NCBI GenBank assembly: GCA_002403175.1
Contig: DHHG01000015.1
Location: forward strand, 1-15,700
DNA length: 15,700 bases
Source of the DNA: Syntrophaceae bacterium UBA4778
GTDB taxonomy: Bacteria > Desulfobacterota > Syntrophia > Syntrophales > UBA4778
Direction: 5' to 3'
Part shown: positions 8,379 to 15,553 of the stretch, piece after piece
Position numbering within the stretch: the stretch's first letter is position 1
Layout: each line of letters opens with the position of its first letter
Position numbers and translations under genes: made by a program
Notes under the pieces: model-generated
Seen by the model: the letters and a program-made list of their open reading frames with translations, nothing else
Databases searched by the model: none
Told to the model about the DNA's origin: nothing

Positions 8379-10368
8379 AATCCTCTATTGCCGTTCCTGA
8401 GTTGTAAATTCGTATCCCTTCCGGAATTTTTACCCTATTTCGCTCATACGATTCGATGTACAGACGATACAAAATTTCTGTCGATATGATTCCTACGACA
8501 GCCATATTTTCTCTCTCGCTTTCGAGGAATCCATTTTTCTTTCTGCATTTCTCTACTATTTTTTCGACCTTTCCATGGTTGAAAAGTCCGCTTTTTCGTA
8601 AAGATGATTCAGAAAGTAATTCATTCATGTAGAAATCTGCATTTCTAGAAAAAAAGCAGCGACTGATTGGAGCGCGGTATGGCTTTTTTGCACGATAAGC
8701 CAAGTCTTTGGGAAGGTACCGTTCCGCCATTTTTCTCAGGATGTGCTTTTCATTAAGACCAGATAACCTCAACATTGGAGGAATCTTTGTTGCAAGCTCA
8801 ATTACTCTGAAATCAAGAAACGGATATCGGCCCTCAACAGCATGAGCCATCGACATTCGATCGCCTTGAGCAGATAAAAGATAATTCGAAAGAAAAAGAG
8901 TTATCTCCGTATACTGCGCCTTTGAGAGAGGATCCCAGATCATGAAGTCATCTGGAAGAGATTCGATATATCTTTCAACGAACGAGACCTCTTTCGATAG
9001 CTCATTTTTAAGTTCGTCTGAAAACATGGATCTCAGCATGGATGTGTTATCCCATCTGATCTGGTGCGAATATATCGCTGAATCCGTTTTAAGAATTCCT
9101 TTTTTGAAAAACCCCTCCAGATACTTTCCCGTTGTCGCATGTGCCCCTGAAAAGATATCCGGATAGATTCTTTTTAAAATCATGGGCCTCCATTTGGATT
9201 CGATATCTCTCGCCCAAAATCTCCTAATCTTGTCCTCCTTAAAAATGTCATAACCTGCAAATATCTCGTCTGCGCCCTCACCTGTTAATACCACTTTAAA
9301 TTGATTTCGATTGACCAGATCAGAAAGAATAAATAATGGTGCGGGTGCGGTACGAAGAATCGGCTGCTCAGAATGCCAGACGACGTCCTCAAATATTCTT
9401 TCTATATCTTCTTCATGGCAGTGAATTGAATTATGCGCAGTTCCAATTGCATCCACTGCTCTATTCTGGAATTCCGTTTCATCATATCTGTCATCTCTGA
9501 AGCCTACGGAAAATGTGCACAAACGATTGTTAAAATGCTTTTTAACGATGGATGTGACCAGCGTACTGTCCAGTCCGCCACTCAAATAGGCGCCCACCGG
9601 TACATCCGCTCTCAGTCTGATTTTTACAGCATCTCGAATAAGATCATCCAGCTCATCGATCCATTCTTGACAGGTATTATCCCACCTGCCGTCCGAGAAA
9701 CTTATTTTCCAGTATTGGTGATGTGAAAGACCTCTCTTCGAGAATTCAGCGAAGTGACCCGGCATAATCTGGAATACATTTTTGAAAATTGTTTTGTTCC
9801 CGAAAGGTGACCAGCAGGTAAAAATGTCACCCAGAGTCCCACTGTCAAAATTTCGTTCTATTCTCTCATCAGCGAATAACGCCTTTATTTCCGAAGCAAA
9901 TACGATGCGCCCATGCCGATGATAATAGAATAATGGTCTAATTCCCACTCTATCCCGGCCAAGGATAAGCACCTCCCTTTTTTGATCCCAGATTGCACAT
10001 GCATACTGGCCATTTAATCTACTAAAGAGATCGTTTCCGAAATCCTCGTACAGATGCACTAGCAGTTCCGTATCTGTAGCTGTGTAGAAACGATGTCCCT
10101 TTTCTTCGAGAGTTGCCTTTATTTCCGGGTAGTTGAATATTTCACCATTATAGACAACCCATATGGTCCTATCCTCATTGTGAATCGGTTGATCTCCTCC
10201 CTCCAGATCAATTATTTTCAATCGACTGGATGCAAGACCTGCCTTTGCATCCTGATAAATACCGAATGAATCCGGTCCCCTATGGCGTATATATGCCAGC
10301 ATCGATCGAAGCAGATCAATCTTGTCGTCCCGCCCTTCAAAATCAATGAGTCCTGCTATTCCGCACAT
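8368..10368 (-). CDS. asnB: Asparagine-synthase-family glutamine amidotransferase
   Basis: A 666-residue enzyme with an N-terminal Ntn glutaminase domain and a C-terminal PP-loop synthetase domain. Starting at ATG 10368 (AAGGAG five bases upstream) places the nucleophile at Cys2 (MCGIAGL). An in-frame ATG 24 bases further upstream would bury that Cys and is rejected. Motifs: RHRGPDS (28-34), YNGEIFNY (73-80), the PP-loop SGGLDST (263-269) and LTGEGADEIFAGY (about 361-373). The family uses glutamine and ATP to amidate an acyl-adenylate, classically aspartate to asparagine. Copies in polysaccharide loci, including exosortase-associated ones, are thought to amidate other carboxylates such as uronic or amino acids on the glycan. 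It lies 87 bases after the phosphoesterase stop and overlaps the acyltransferase start, suggesting a modification role rather than bulk asparagine synthesis. That role is inferred; all visible active-site motifs are intact. Confidence 0.9.
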   Translation of the reverse strand: MCGIAGLIDFEGRDDKIDLLRSMLAYIRHRGPDSFGIYQDAKAGLASSRLKIIDLEGGDQPIHNEDRTIWVVYNGEIFNYPEIKATLEEKGHRFYTATDTELLVHLYEDFGNDLFSRLNGQYACAIWDQKREVLILGRDRVGIRPLFYYHRHGRIVFASEIKALFADERIERNFDSGTLGDIFTCWSPFGNKTIFKNVFQIMPGHFAEFSKRGLSHHQYWKISFSDGRWDNTCQEWIDELDDLIRDAVKIRLRADVPVGAYLSGGLDSTLVTSIVKKHFNNRLCTFSVGFRDDRYDETEFQNRAVDAIGTAHNSIHCHEEDIERIFEDVVWHSEQPILRTAPAPLFILSDLVNRNQFKVVLTGEGADEIFAGYDIFKEDKIRRFWARDIESKWRPMILKRIYPDIFSGAHATTGKYLEGFFKKGILKTDSAIYSHQIRWDNTSMLRSMFSDELKNELSKEVSFVERYIESLPDDFMIWDPLSKAQYTEITLFLSNYLLSAQGDRMSMAHAVEGRYPFLDFRVIELATKIPPMLRLSGLNEKHILRKMAERYLPKDLAYRAKKPYRAPISRCFFSRNADFYMNELLSESSLRKSGLFNHGKVEKIVEKCRKKNGFLESERENMAVVGIISTEILYRLYIESYERNRVKIPEGIRIYNSGTAIEDYVI

Positions 10369-10455
10369 AGAATCTCCTTGTGAAGATAACAACTTTTTGA
10401 AAAGGTATACTTCGAATGAAATAAAGGAGCGGTTTTCGGTATTTGAATCAAGACG

Positions 10456-11412
10456 TTAATTTTGAATTCCTTTAGGGCATCCGCTAAACGTCTCGATCAG
10501 GAGACTTAAATTGTATTCAGCATATTGTGTTTCGCATTCTTTTTTCCAGTTCCAGCCGTCTCGCTCACATGGTCTAATCTCAAAGATTGTAATTTCAGGA
10601 CGTGAAAACATTCGGAATGGCAAAAAACTGGTTCCAATCCCTTTGCTCACGTACATGAGGGTATTGTCTCGCACAAAGATCCCAGACAAATAAGACAATG
10701 ATGGCTCTTTAAATATAAATTCACGTACTCTCGCGAGGAACGGTATCTGGCCTCCATGATTATGTCCGCAAAACACCAAATCAATTGTTGAAGGTAGAAA
10801 TGGAAATACTTCCGGTGAATGAACCAGAATTACTGTGGGCAGAGAGGAGTCGATGTTTCCAGCTGCCGTTATTATCCCTTCATATGATTCATGTTTTCTC
10901 CTTTTTGAGACCGGATCGTCCAGACCTATGATGCAGAAAGGCTCACTATTCCAGGTCAGTCTGATTTTCTTATTTATCAGAAATATAAGACTTGCACTAT
11001 TTTCCGAATTTAAATCTTCATTATGACGCAAAGCACATATGCCGTTGTAATTCGTATAATCCGTATTTCCAAATACTGCATAAATTCCGAGGGGAGCATG
11101 CAACCTTTTAAAAAATTGTAATGCGGCATCAAAGGGTCCGTTGTATTTAATGTAATCTCCGGCGAGAAGGATCAAATCCGGTTTCTCTTTATCAATAGCT
11201 TTTAATATCCTATCTTCTGCCGAACTGATTTTATTAAAGTGTAAATCCGATAAGAGACCTATTTTTATACCTTCAAGCTTATGCAATCTAGGATGAGAAA
11301 TATAAATTTTGTTTATTTCAAGTGCATTCGTATCTCTAAAGATGACGTAACCTGTCCAAGAAAGAACTAGCAATACAGATATTGCCAAAGATACAGAAGG
11401 CCTTTTTTTCAT
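10456..11412 (-). CDS. Membrane-anchored YkuE-type metallophosphoesterase with GNTD variant
   Basis: A 318-residue calcineurin-like phosphoesterase. One N-terminal hydrophobic helix (about 8-25) acts as a signal anchor and probably places the domain outside the membrane. Metal-site motifs in order (numbering from ATG 11412): SDLH (D56, H58), GDYIK (D86), GNTD (N116), VHSPE (H198) and GHNHGGQI (H217, H219). The YkuE-like C-terminus is present (SKGIGTSFLPFR, then SRPEITIFEI). YkuE relatives act on phosphate esters or lipid-linked pyrophosphates. The usual GNHD is GNTD, so the catalytic histidine is replaced by Thr117, and the Asp closing GDxxD is Lys. The metal ligands are otherwise intact. The ATG at 11412 shares one base with the preceding TGA (TGATG); a GTG one codon earlier is possible. 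Substrate unknown; a lipid-linked or exported intermediate is plausible. Confidence 0.85.
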   Translation of the reverse strand: MKKRPSVSLAISVLLVLSWTGYVIFRDTNALEINKIYISHPRLHKLEGIKIGLLSDLHFNKISSAEDRILKAIDKEKPDLILLAGDYIKYNGPFDAALQFFKRLHAPLGIYAVFGNTDYTNYNGICALRHNEDLNSENSASLIFLINKKIRLTWNSEPFCIIGLDDPVSKRRKHESYEGIITAAGNIDSSLPTVILVHSPEVFPFLPSTIDLVFCGHNHGGQIPFLARVREFIFKEPSLSYLSGIFVRDNTLMYVSKGIGTSFLPFRMFSRPEITIFEIRPCERDGWNWKKECETQYAEYNLSLLIETFSGCPKGIQN

Positions 11413-12407
11413 CACTCAGCAGACAATCTCTTTCTGACTTCCTCAACTATCCTCATGTTATCTGGTGCATAGAGCCGATTAATTCCTTCGCTCCTCTGCA
11501 TTATGCCCGCGCGAACCAGACCCGATATTTCAAATGCATAAGGATGAAATTTAAATTGATCTTTATGAATATGTATTGCGAACGCATTCAGTATGCAATT
11601 TGTGGAGTTAGGGTCGGTATCATCGGGTGGCAGCCAGCCAAGATTCTTAATATGTTCATAAATATGTTCTTCGTCATAATACTCGAATGCAAGGGGGTGA
11701 ACATTATACGGAAATTTGTCACCTTCAGCATAGTCATGATCGTTTAAAAAATATCTCTTCGGTATCTCACCAGCGACACCCTGTAAGGACTCGCATGCGG
11801 AATTTTGAGCCGCTCTCAAGAAAGCCGGACTCATTCTAATAACTGAGGATTGTATTGGTGCTTGTCCGGGAGACCACCCATATCCGATAAAAGGTATTTT
11901 CTTTTCAATTGCCGCTTTGAGAATAGCTGCTTTTACAAAGAGCATACAGGTTGTGCATATTGTGCTGGCTCTTTCCAGAGACTTCTTAGAATATGGATTG
12001 GTGTGAATCGATGAAATAAATACTTTTTTTAGCATTGAAAAGTCTGCCTTGAAGATCATATGATCTATTCCTAAATTATCGACGACTCTTCTCATATTAT
12101 CAAACGCACGCTGCGATACAAATCCATTGTCAAAAGTGAAAGCCAGAACACACAAGCCATATTTATTTTTCAGAAGCTCAAGCGTGTATGTGCTGTCTTT
12201 TCCGCCACTATAAGCCACTATAATATCGTACATCGCGCTGCCTGCCTTCTCCTGTATTAGCCTCTTGAATTTTTCCAAGTACCTGTTTTTATCTTCATCT
12301 TTATACTGTTCGTTCTGGTATGCTCTGCAATAATTGCAAATCCCTTCGGAATCGATATGAACGGTGGGAAAGTTTTCAGGCAACACGCATCTAGAGCACA
12401 ATTTCAT
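11412..12407 (-). CDS. PP-loop ATPase with zinc-finger and CxxC motifs (WbpG/TtuA-like)
   Basis: A 331-residue cytoplasmic enzyme from ATG 12407, which forms a 4-base ATGA overlap with the ligase stop and has AAGGA eight bases upstream; a Met three codons earlier would sit directly on the Shine-Dalgarno. The N-terminus has a four-cysteine zinc-ribbon pattern (C4, C7, C24, C27). It is followed by the ATP-pyrophosphatase PP-loop SGGKDS (67-72) and FTFDNGF. A central STICTTC (C151, C154) and a later lone cysteine in STNC (C271) follow. WbpG/PseA-type sugar amidotransferases share the N-terminal ribbon and PP-loop. The additional CxxC plus one distal Cys recalls Fe-S-dependent thiolation enzymes of the TtcA/TtuA/NcsA group. 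It activates a substrate by adenylation, then probably inserts nitrogen or sulfur. No HisH/HisF-like partner is nearby. PP-loop membership is certain; the reaction is not. Confidence 0.82.
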   Translation of the reverse strand: MKLCSRCVLPENFPTVHIDSEGICNYCRAYQNEQYKDEDKNRYLEKFKRLIQEKAGSAMYDIIVAYSGGKDSTYTLELLKNKYGLCVLAFTFDNGFVSQRAFDNMRRVVDNLGIDHMIFKADFSMLKKVFISSIHTNPYSKKSLERASTICTTCMLFVKAAILKAAIEKKIPFIGYGWSPGQAPIQSSVIRMSPAFLRAAQNSACESLQGVAGEIPKRYFLNDHDYAEGDKFPYNVHPLAFEYYDEEHIYEHIKNLGWLPPDDTDPNSTNCILNAFAIHIHKDQFKFHPYAFEISGLVRAGIMQRSEGINRLYAPDNMRIVEEVRKRLSAE

Positions 12408-13972
12408 ATCCGGCATCCTTTCAATGATAGCTTGTCTATTTTACCTGAAGCATTTTTCGGCAAAAACTCACGAATTTCTATGCTTCTTGGCACTGCATAG
12501 TCTTCAAGAACTGTTCTGCAATGCAGAAGAATATCTTTTTCCCGAAGCTCATGTCCTTTTTGAGGTACAATAAAAGCTTTGATGGCGCTACCTAGAATCG
12601 AATCAGGAATAGCAATAACAGCAGCCTCCAGAATCCCCTTCATATTGTAAAGAGCGGATTCAACCTCTTTCGGGCTGACTCTTTCACCTCTTGTCTTTAT
12701 GAGATCATCCTTTCTACATACAAAATAAAGGAATCCGTCATCGTCCATGCGAAATAGATCACCTGTATACAGGACTTTCTCCCCCGGAAGAACTCCTTCA
12801 CGCAGTACGGCCCTGGTCGCCACCTTATCTCTCCAGTATCCCTTCATTACATTTGAACCTCTGACAACCAATTCACCTGTAGTGCCGGGGCCAACTCTAT
12901 TACCCTGTTCATCAACAATCCATACCTCTTCGTTCGGCATTGCCTTACCAACCGAGCCGGGCCTATTCTTGATTTCATTTGGAGATAAGTAGGATACTCT
13001 TTTACATTCCGTTAAACCATACATGGAATATATTTTAGCTTGCGGAAACACTTCCTGAAGTTTTTTAATGTGTTCTACAGGCAAAGCTGCTGCGGTATTG
13101 GTGATATAGCGCAGGGATCTCAAATCATGGTTCTGGATATCATTCATTTGTAGAAGAATTGCAAAGATAGTGGGTACACCGGGGAAACCTGTCACCTTTT
13201 CTTCAACCATCTTTCTTATGAGCTGATAAGGATAAACAAAGGACTTTTCGAGTACGAGGGTTGCTCCCATTCTAAATGCCATCAGAACCTGATACATTCC
13301 ATAATCAAATGACAAAGGCAGAGCATTCAGAATGATATCATCCGACCGATTATCGAGATATTCAGTTATTGACCTTGCTGCTGAAACCATATTCAAGTGC
13401 GTCAACATGACACCTTTCGGGTCTGCTGTTGAGCCGGACGTATATATGATGGATGCCAAATCAATATCGATATTTTTGCTAAGCGGAGATTTATCGTACG
13501 GCAATGCGGAATCATGGATGTCATTCCATTTGTAATATTCCATACCCGACAGATCATCGAACTTGTCATTTTTTGATTCACTTACATTGATTATGAATCG
13601 GAGTGCTTTTCGTTTATTGAGTATAGAGATGCTATCTCTGATTCTCTTTTCATCGGATATAAAACCGCTGACCTCACAGTGATCCAGAATGTAGGATAGT
13701 TTTTCGTTTTTCATTGATGAGCTTAGCATCAAAAATACTGCATCTGCCTTCAGGATCCCAAATAAAGCTATGACAGACTCCAGACTATTATTGAGATGAA
13801 TTGCAATTCGCTCTCCACGATTAATACCGAATTGCCTTAATGCATGCGCCAACCGATTGGCATTGTCATTCACATCTCGATAACTATATCTTGCCCCTTG
13901 ATAGACCAGTGCACATTTATCAGGATACTTTAATGCGCTATATTCAAGAAAGTGTTGAAGCAGCATTGACAT
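12404..13972 (-). CDS. AMP-forming acyl/aminoacyl ligase (ANL superfamily)
   Basis: A 522-residue adenylate-forming enzyme, standard length for acyl-CoA ligases and stand-alone adenylation domains. Core motifs: YTSGSTADPKGVMLTHLN (177-194; A3, with Ala in place of the usual Gly after STx), GVPTIF (265-270), YSMYGLTE (315-322; A5), YTGDLFRMDDDGFLYF (402-417; A7), KDDLIKTRGERVSPKEVE (A8) and PKNASGKIDK (505-514; A10) with catalytic Lys511. It would activate a carboxylic or amino acid with ATP and load it on a thiol, most simply the carrier protein encoded immediately upstream, whose gene it overlaps by 29 bases. ATG 13972 has AAAGGA a few bases upstream; Met3 is an alternative. Similar ligase/carrier pairs occur in exosortase-type EPS loci. 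The substrate cannot be predicted reliably by eye. Confidence 0.9.
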   Translation of the reverse strand: MSMLLQHFLEYSALKYPDKCALVYQGARYSYRDVNDNANRLAHALRQFGINRGERIAIHLNNSLESVIALFGILKADAVFLMLSSSMKNEKLSYILDHCEVSGFISDEKRIRDSISILNKRKALRFIINVSESKNDKFDDLSGMEYYKWNDIHDSALPYDKSPLSKNIDIDLASIIYTSGSTADPKGVMLTHLNMVSAARSITEYLDNRSDDIILNALPLSFDYGMYQVLMAFRMGATLVLEKSFVYPYQLIRKMVEEKVTGFPGVPTIFAILLQMNDIQNHDLRSLRYITNTAAALPVEHIKKLQEVFPQAKIYSMYGLTECKRVSYLSPNEIKNRPGSVGKAMPNEEVWIVDEQGNRVGPGTTGELVVRGSNVMKGYWRDKVATRAVLREGVLPGEKVLYTGDLFRMDDDGFLYFVCRKDDLIKTRGERVSPKEVESALYNMKGILEAAVIAIPDSILGSAIKAFIVPQKGHELREKDILLHCRTVLEDYAVPRSIEIREFLPKNASGKIDKLSLKGCRI

Positions 13973-14276
13973 TCTTTCCTTTCAATTGGATTAACTGTGA
14001 TTGCCTCTTCTTACGGACAAACTCGATTATATTCACAATTGTGTCCAGATTTTGAGGGATCAGTTCCTCGTCTTCTACCTTTATTCCGAAATTACCTTCT
14101 AAAAATGCGACCAATTCGAGAACCCCGGTGGAATCGATGATCCCCTTTTCCAGAAGCGATTCATCATCTGCAAGCACTTCAGAATCCAGTATCAGAAAGT
14201 TTTCCAGAATGAATTCTTTTACTGATTTTTCGATGAACTGATCATTAAGATCCTCTCCCATTTTGACAGCATCCAT
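13944..14276 (-). CDS. Stand-alone acyl carrier protein
   Basis: A 110-residue acidic, helical carrier protein. The motif GIIDSTGVLELVAFLE (45-60) contains the expected 4'-phosphopantetheine attachment serine at Ser49 (IDS), followed by FGIKVEDEELIPQNLDTI, typical of type II carrier proteins found in LPS/EPS loci. ATG 14276 has a strong GAGGTG Shine-Dalgarno. At both ends it exceeds the minimal fold of about 80 residues, notably by a basic tail (RKKRQSQ onward, about 88-110), part of which is encoded in the 29-base overlap with the ligase gene. Function: to carry a thioester-bound acyl or aminoacyl group loaded by the adjacent ligase. It is unlikely to be the fatty-acid ACP, because no fatty-acid genes are present and it sits within a glycan operon. 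The family call is firm; the cargo is unknown. Confidence 0.9.
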   Translation of the reverse strand: MDAVKMGEDLNDQFIEKSVKEFILENFLILDSEVLADDESLLEKGIIDSTGVLELVAFLEGNFGIKVEDEELIPQNLDTIVNIIEFVRKKRQSQLIQLKGKNVNAASTLS

Positions 14277-14329
14277 TTAATCACCTCATTCGTTTTATTT
14301 TATGTTATAGGCATTAACATTCTACCTAC

Positions 14330-15454
14330 TCATATCCAGAGATCTTTTTTCCTCCTGATGTGATTCATGAATCCAACACATACAGCATAGTTGAGCATAA
14401 TAAAGGTTGTTGGCATTGCCAGGCAGGCATGCCGCTTTACTTGGCCTTTCAAAACTAGTCCTGCAAAAGCAAGAATGTAAAAAGTAATCTGACCTGCAAG
14501 CAAATATAAAAAGATTCCATTTGCGATAAACATATTCGAAATCAAGAGCAGAATAATAAACAATGGAGCCAGCAGACGGCATATTTTATGTGAAAAATAC
14601 TGCCAGAACAGATTATTCTTTCTTATGGAAAGTATTTCCGGCATCATAGAGAGAATTTGAAAATTTCCCGTTAAAGTCCTGCATTTTCTTTTTAGTTCTC
14701 TTTCATATTCAATAGGTGCATCATCGTATGCTATTCCATTTTCATCGTAAATGACCCTGTATCCTTTAAATATTATTCGCATAGGAATCATGAGATCATC
14801 CAGTATTGTATTTTCCGGAATTGGATCATATAAATATCTTCTGATTCCACAGACAGCCCCTGTTACGCCTATAACCGAACCAATACTACTTTCATTCTTC
14901 CTGATCCACTTTTCATAATCCCAGTATGAAGAAAAGGATTCCCCTACTGTATCGATCTCGCTTTTTAAAAAGAGTTCTCCGCTAACCGCACCGATCATCG
15001 GATCGGCAAAATTGGATACCATGTTCATCGTCGCATTTGCTGTAAATAACTGTCTGCTGTCAGTTAATATTATTATTTCCCCCTTTGCTTTCGATATGCC
15101 CATATTGATAGCTGCCGCTTTCCCTCTTCTCCTGGAAAAGCAGTAAAGGCGGATTCTTTTATCCGATTCCGTAAAACCCTTCATTATTTTCGGGCTTTTA
15201 TCGGTCGAACCATCAGATACCAGAATTACTTCGAGTTTATCTCTGGGATAATTTTGACTGAGTATATTAAGAATTTTTTTAGTTATTGATTGCTCTTCGT
15301 TCCATACTGCAACCACAACTGACACGTTCGGATAAATTGGCGCCTTTCGAACAGGTTGTTTTTTGATGAAAGTCAGCAAATGCAGGAGAACTGCATAACC
15401 AAGATATGTATAGATCAAAAATACAAGTGAAATATAGAATATTATTTTAGCCAC
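14330..15454 (-). CDS. Membrane-anchored GT2 glycosyltransferase
   Basis: A 374-residue GT-A-fold, processive-like family 2 glycosyltransferase (relatives include BcsA/IcaA-type and EPS repeat-unit transferases). Topology: one N-terminal helix (about 4-29), a cytoplasmic catalytic domain, then about three C-terminal helices (about 292-365). Catalytic marks are VSVVVAVWNEE (44-54), VSDGSTDKS (79-87), LTDSRQ (130-135, the DxD-like site), DDLMIP (219-224) and KRKCRTLTGN (255-264) in place of the QxxRW-type motif. The start is GTG at 15454. An in-frame stop lies just upstream and there is no alternative Met near the first helix. AGGAG is present but about 18 bases away, so initiation is unusual or the start is slightly mis-set. 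It ends 53 bases before the ACP gene. Donor and product are not predictable from sequence. Confidence 0.9.
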   Translation of the reverse strand: MAKIIFYISLVFLIYTYLGYAVLLHLLTFIKKQPVRKAPIYPNVSVVVAVWNEEQSITKKILNILSQNYPRDKLEVILVSDGSTDKSPKIMKGFTESDKRIRLYCFSRRRGKAAAINMGISKAKGEIIILTDSRQLFTANATMNMVSNFADPMIGAVSGELFLKSEIDTVGESFSSYWDYEKWIRKNESSIGSVIGVTGAVCGIRRYLYDPIPENTILDDLMIPMRIIFKGYRVIYDENGIAYDDAPIEYERELKRKCRTLTGNFQILSMMPEILSIRKNNLFWQYFSHKICRLLAPLFIILLLISNMFIANGIFLYLLAGQITFYILAFAGLVLKGQVKRHACLAMPTTFIMLNYAVCVGFMNHIRRKKDLWI

Positions 15455-15553
15455 AATGATTGTTTAGAAGCACTCCTGATTTATTGGAGAAGACAGGCTC
15501 CCGCCATTACGAATGAAAATGGAATTCGTTTCTTTAGAAATCGATACATTAAA

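Noticed and set aside
10369..10392. Upstream ATG giving an 8-residue N-terminal extension of the amidotransferase
   Set aside because: It would bury the catalytic Cys2, and the strong AAGGAG sits correctly for the ATG at 10368.
11382..11747. 121-codon plus-strand reading frame
   Set aside because: It is antisense to the PP-loop and phosphoesterase genes, whose conserved motifs prove the minus-strand reading, and its translation shows no recognisable family.
12408..12416. Upstream ATG adding three residues to the PP-loop protein
   Set aside because: It directly abuts the Shine-Dalgarno with no spacing, whereas the ATG at 12407 has proper spacing and an ATGA overlap with the preceding gene.
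14322..14582. 86-codon minus-strand reading frame within the GT2 gene
   Set aside because: It lies inside the 3' end of the glycosyltransferase gene in another frame. The GT2 frame encodes the expected C-terminal membrane helices there, so this is a shadow.
15509..15529. 6-base inverted repeat acgaat/attcgt upstream of the GT2 gene, considered as a terminator
   Set aside because: The stem is short and AT-rich with a 9-base loop and no U-run on the transcript of the minus-strand genes, so it is within chance expectation.
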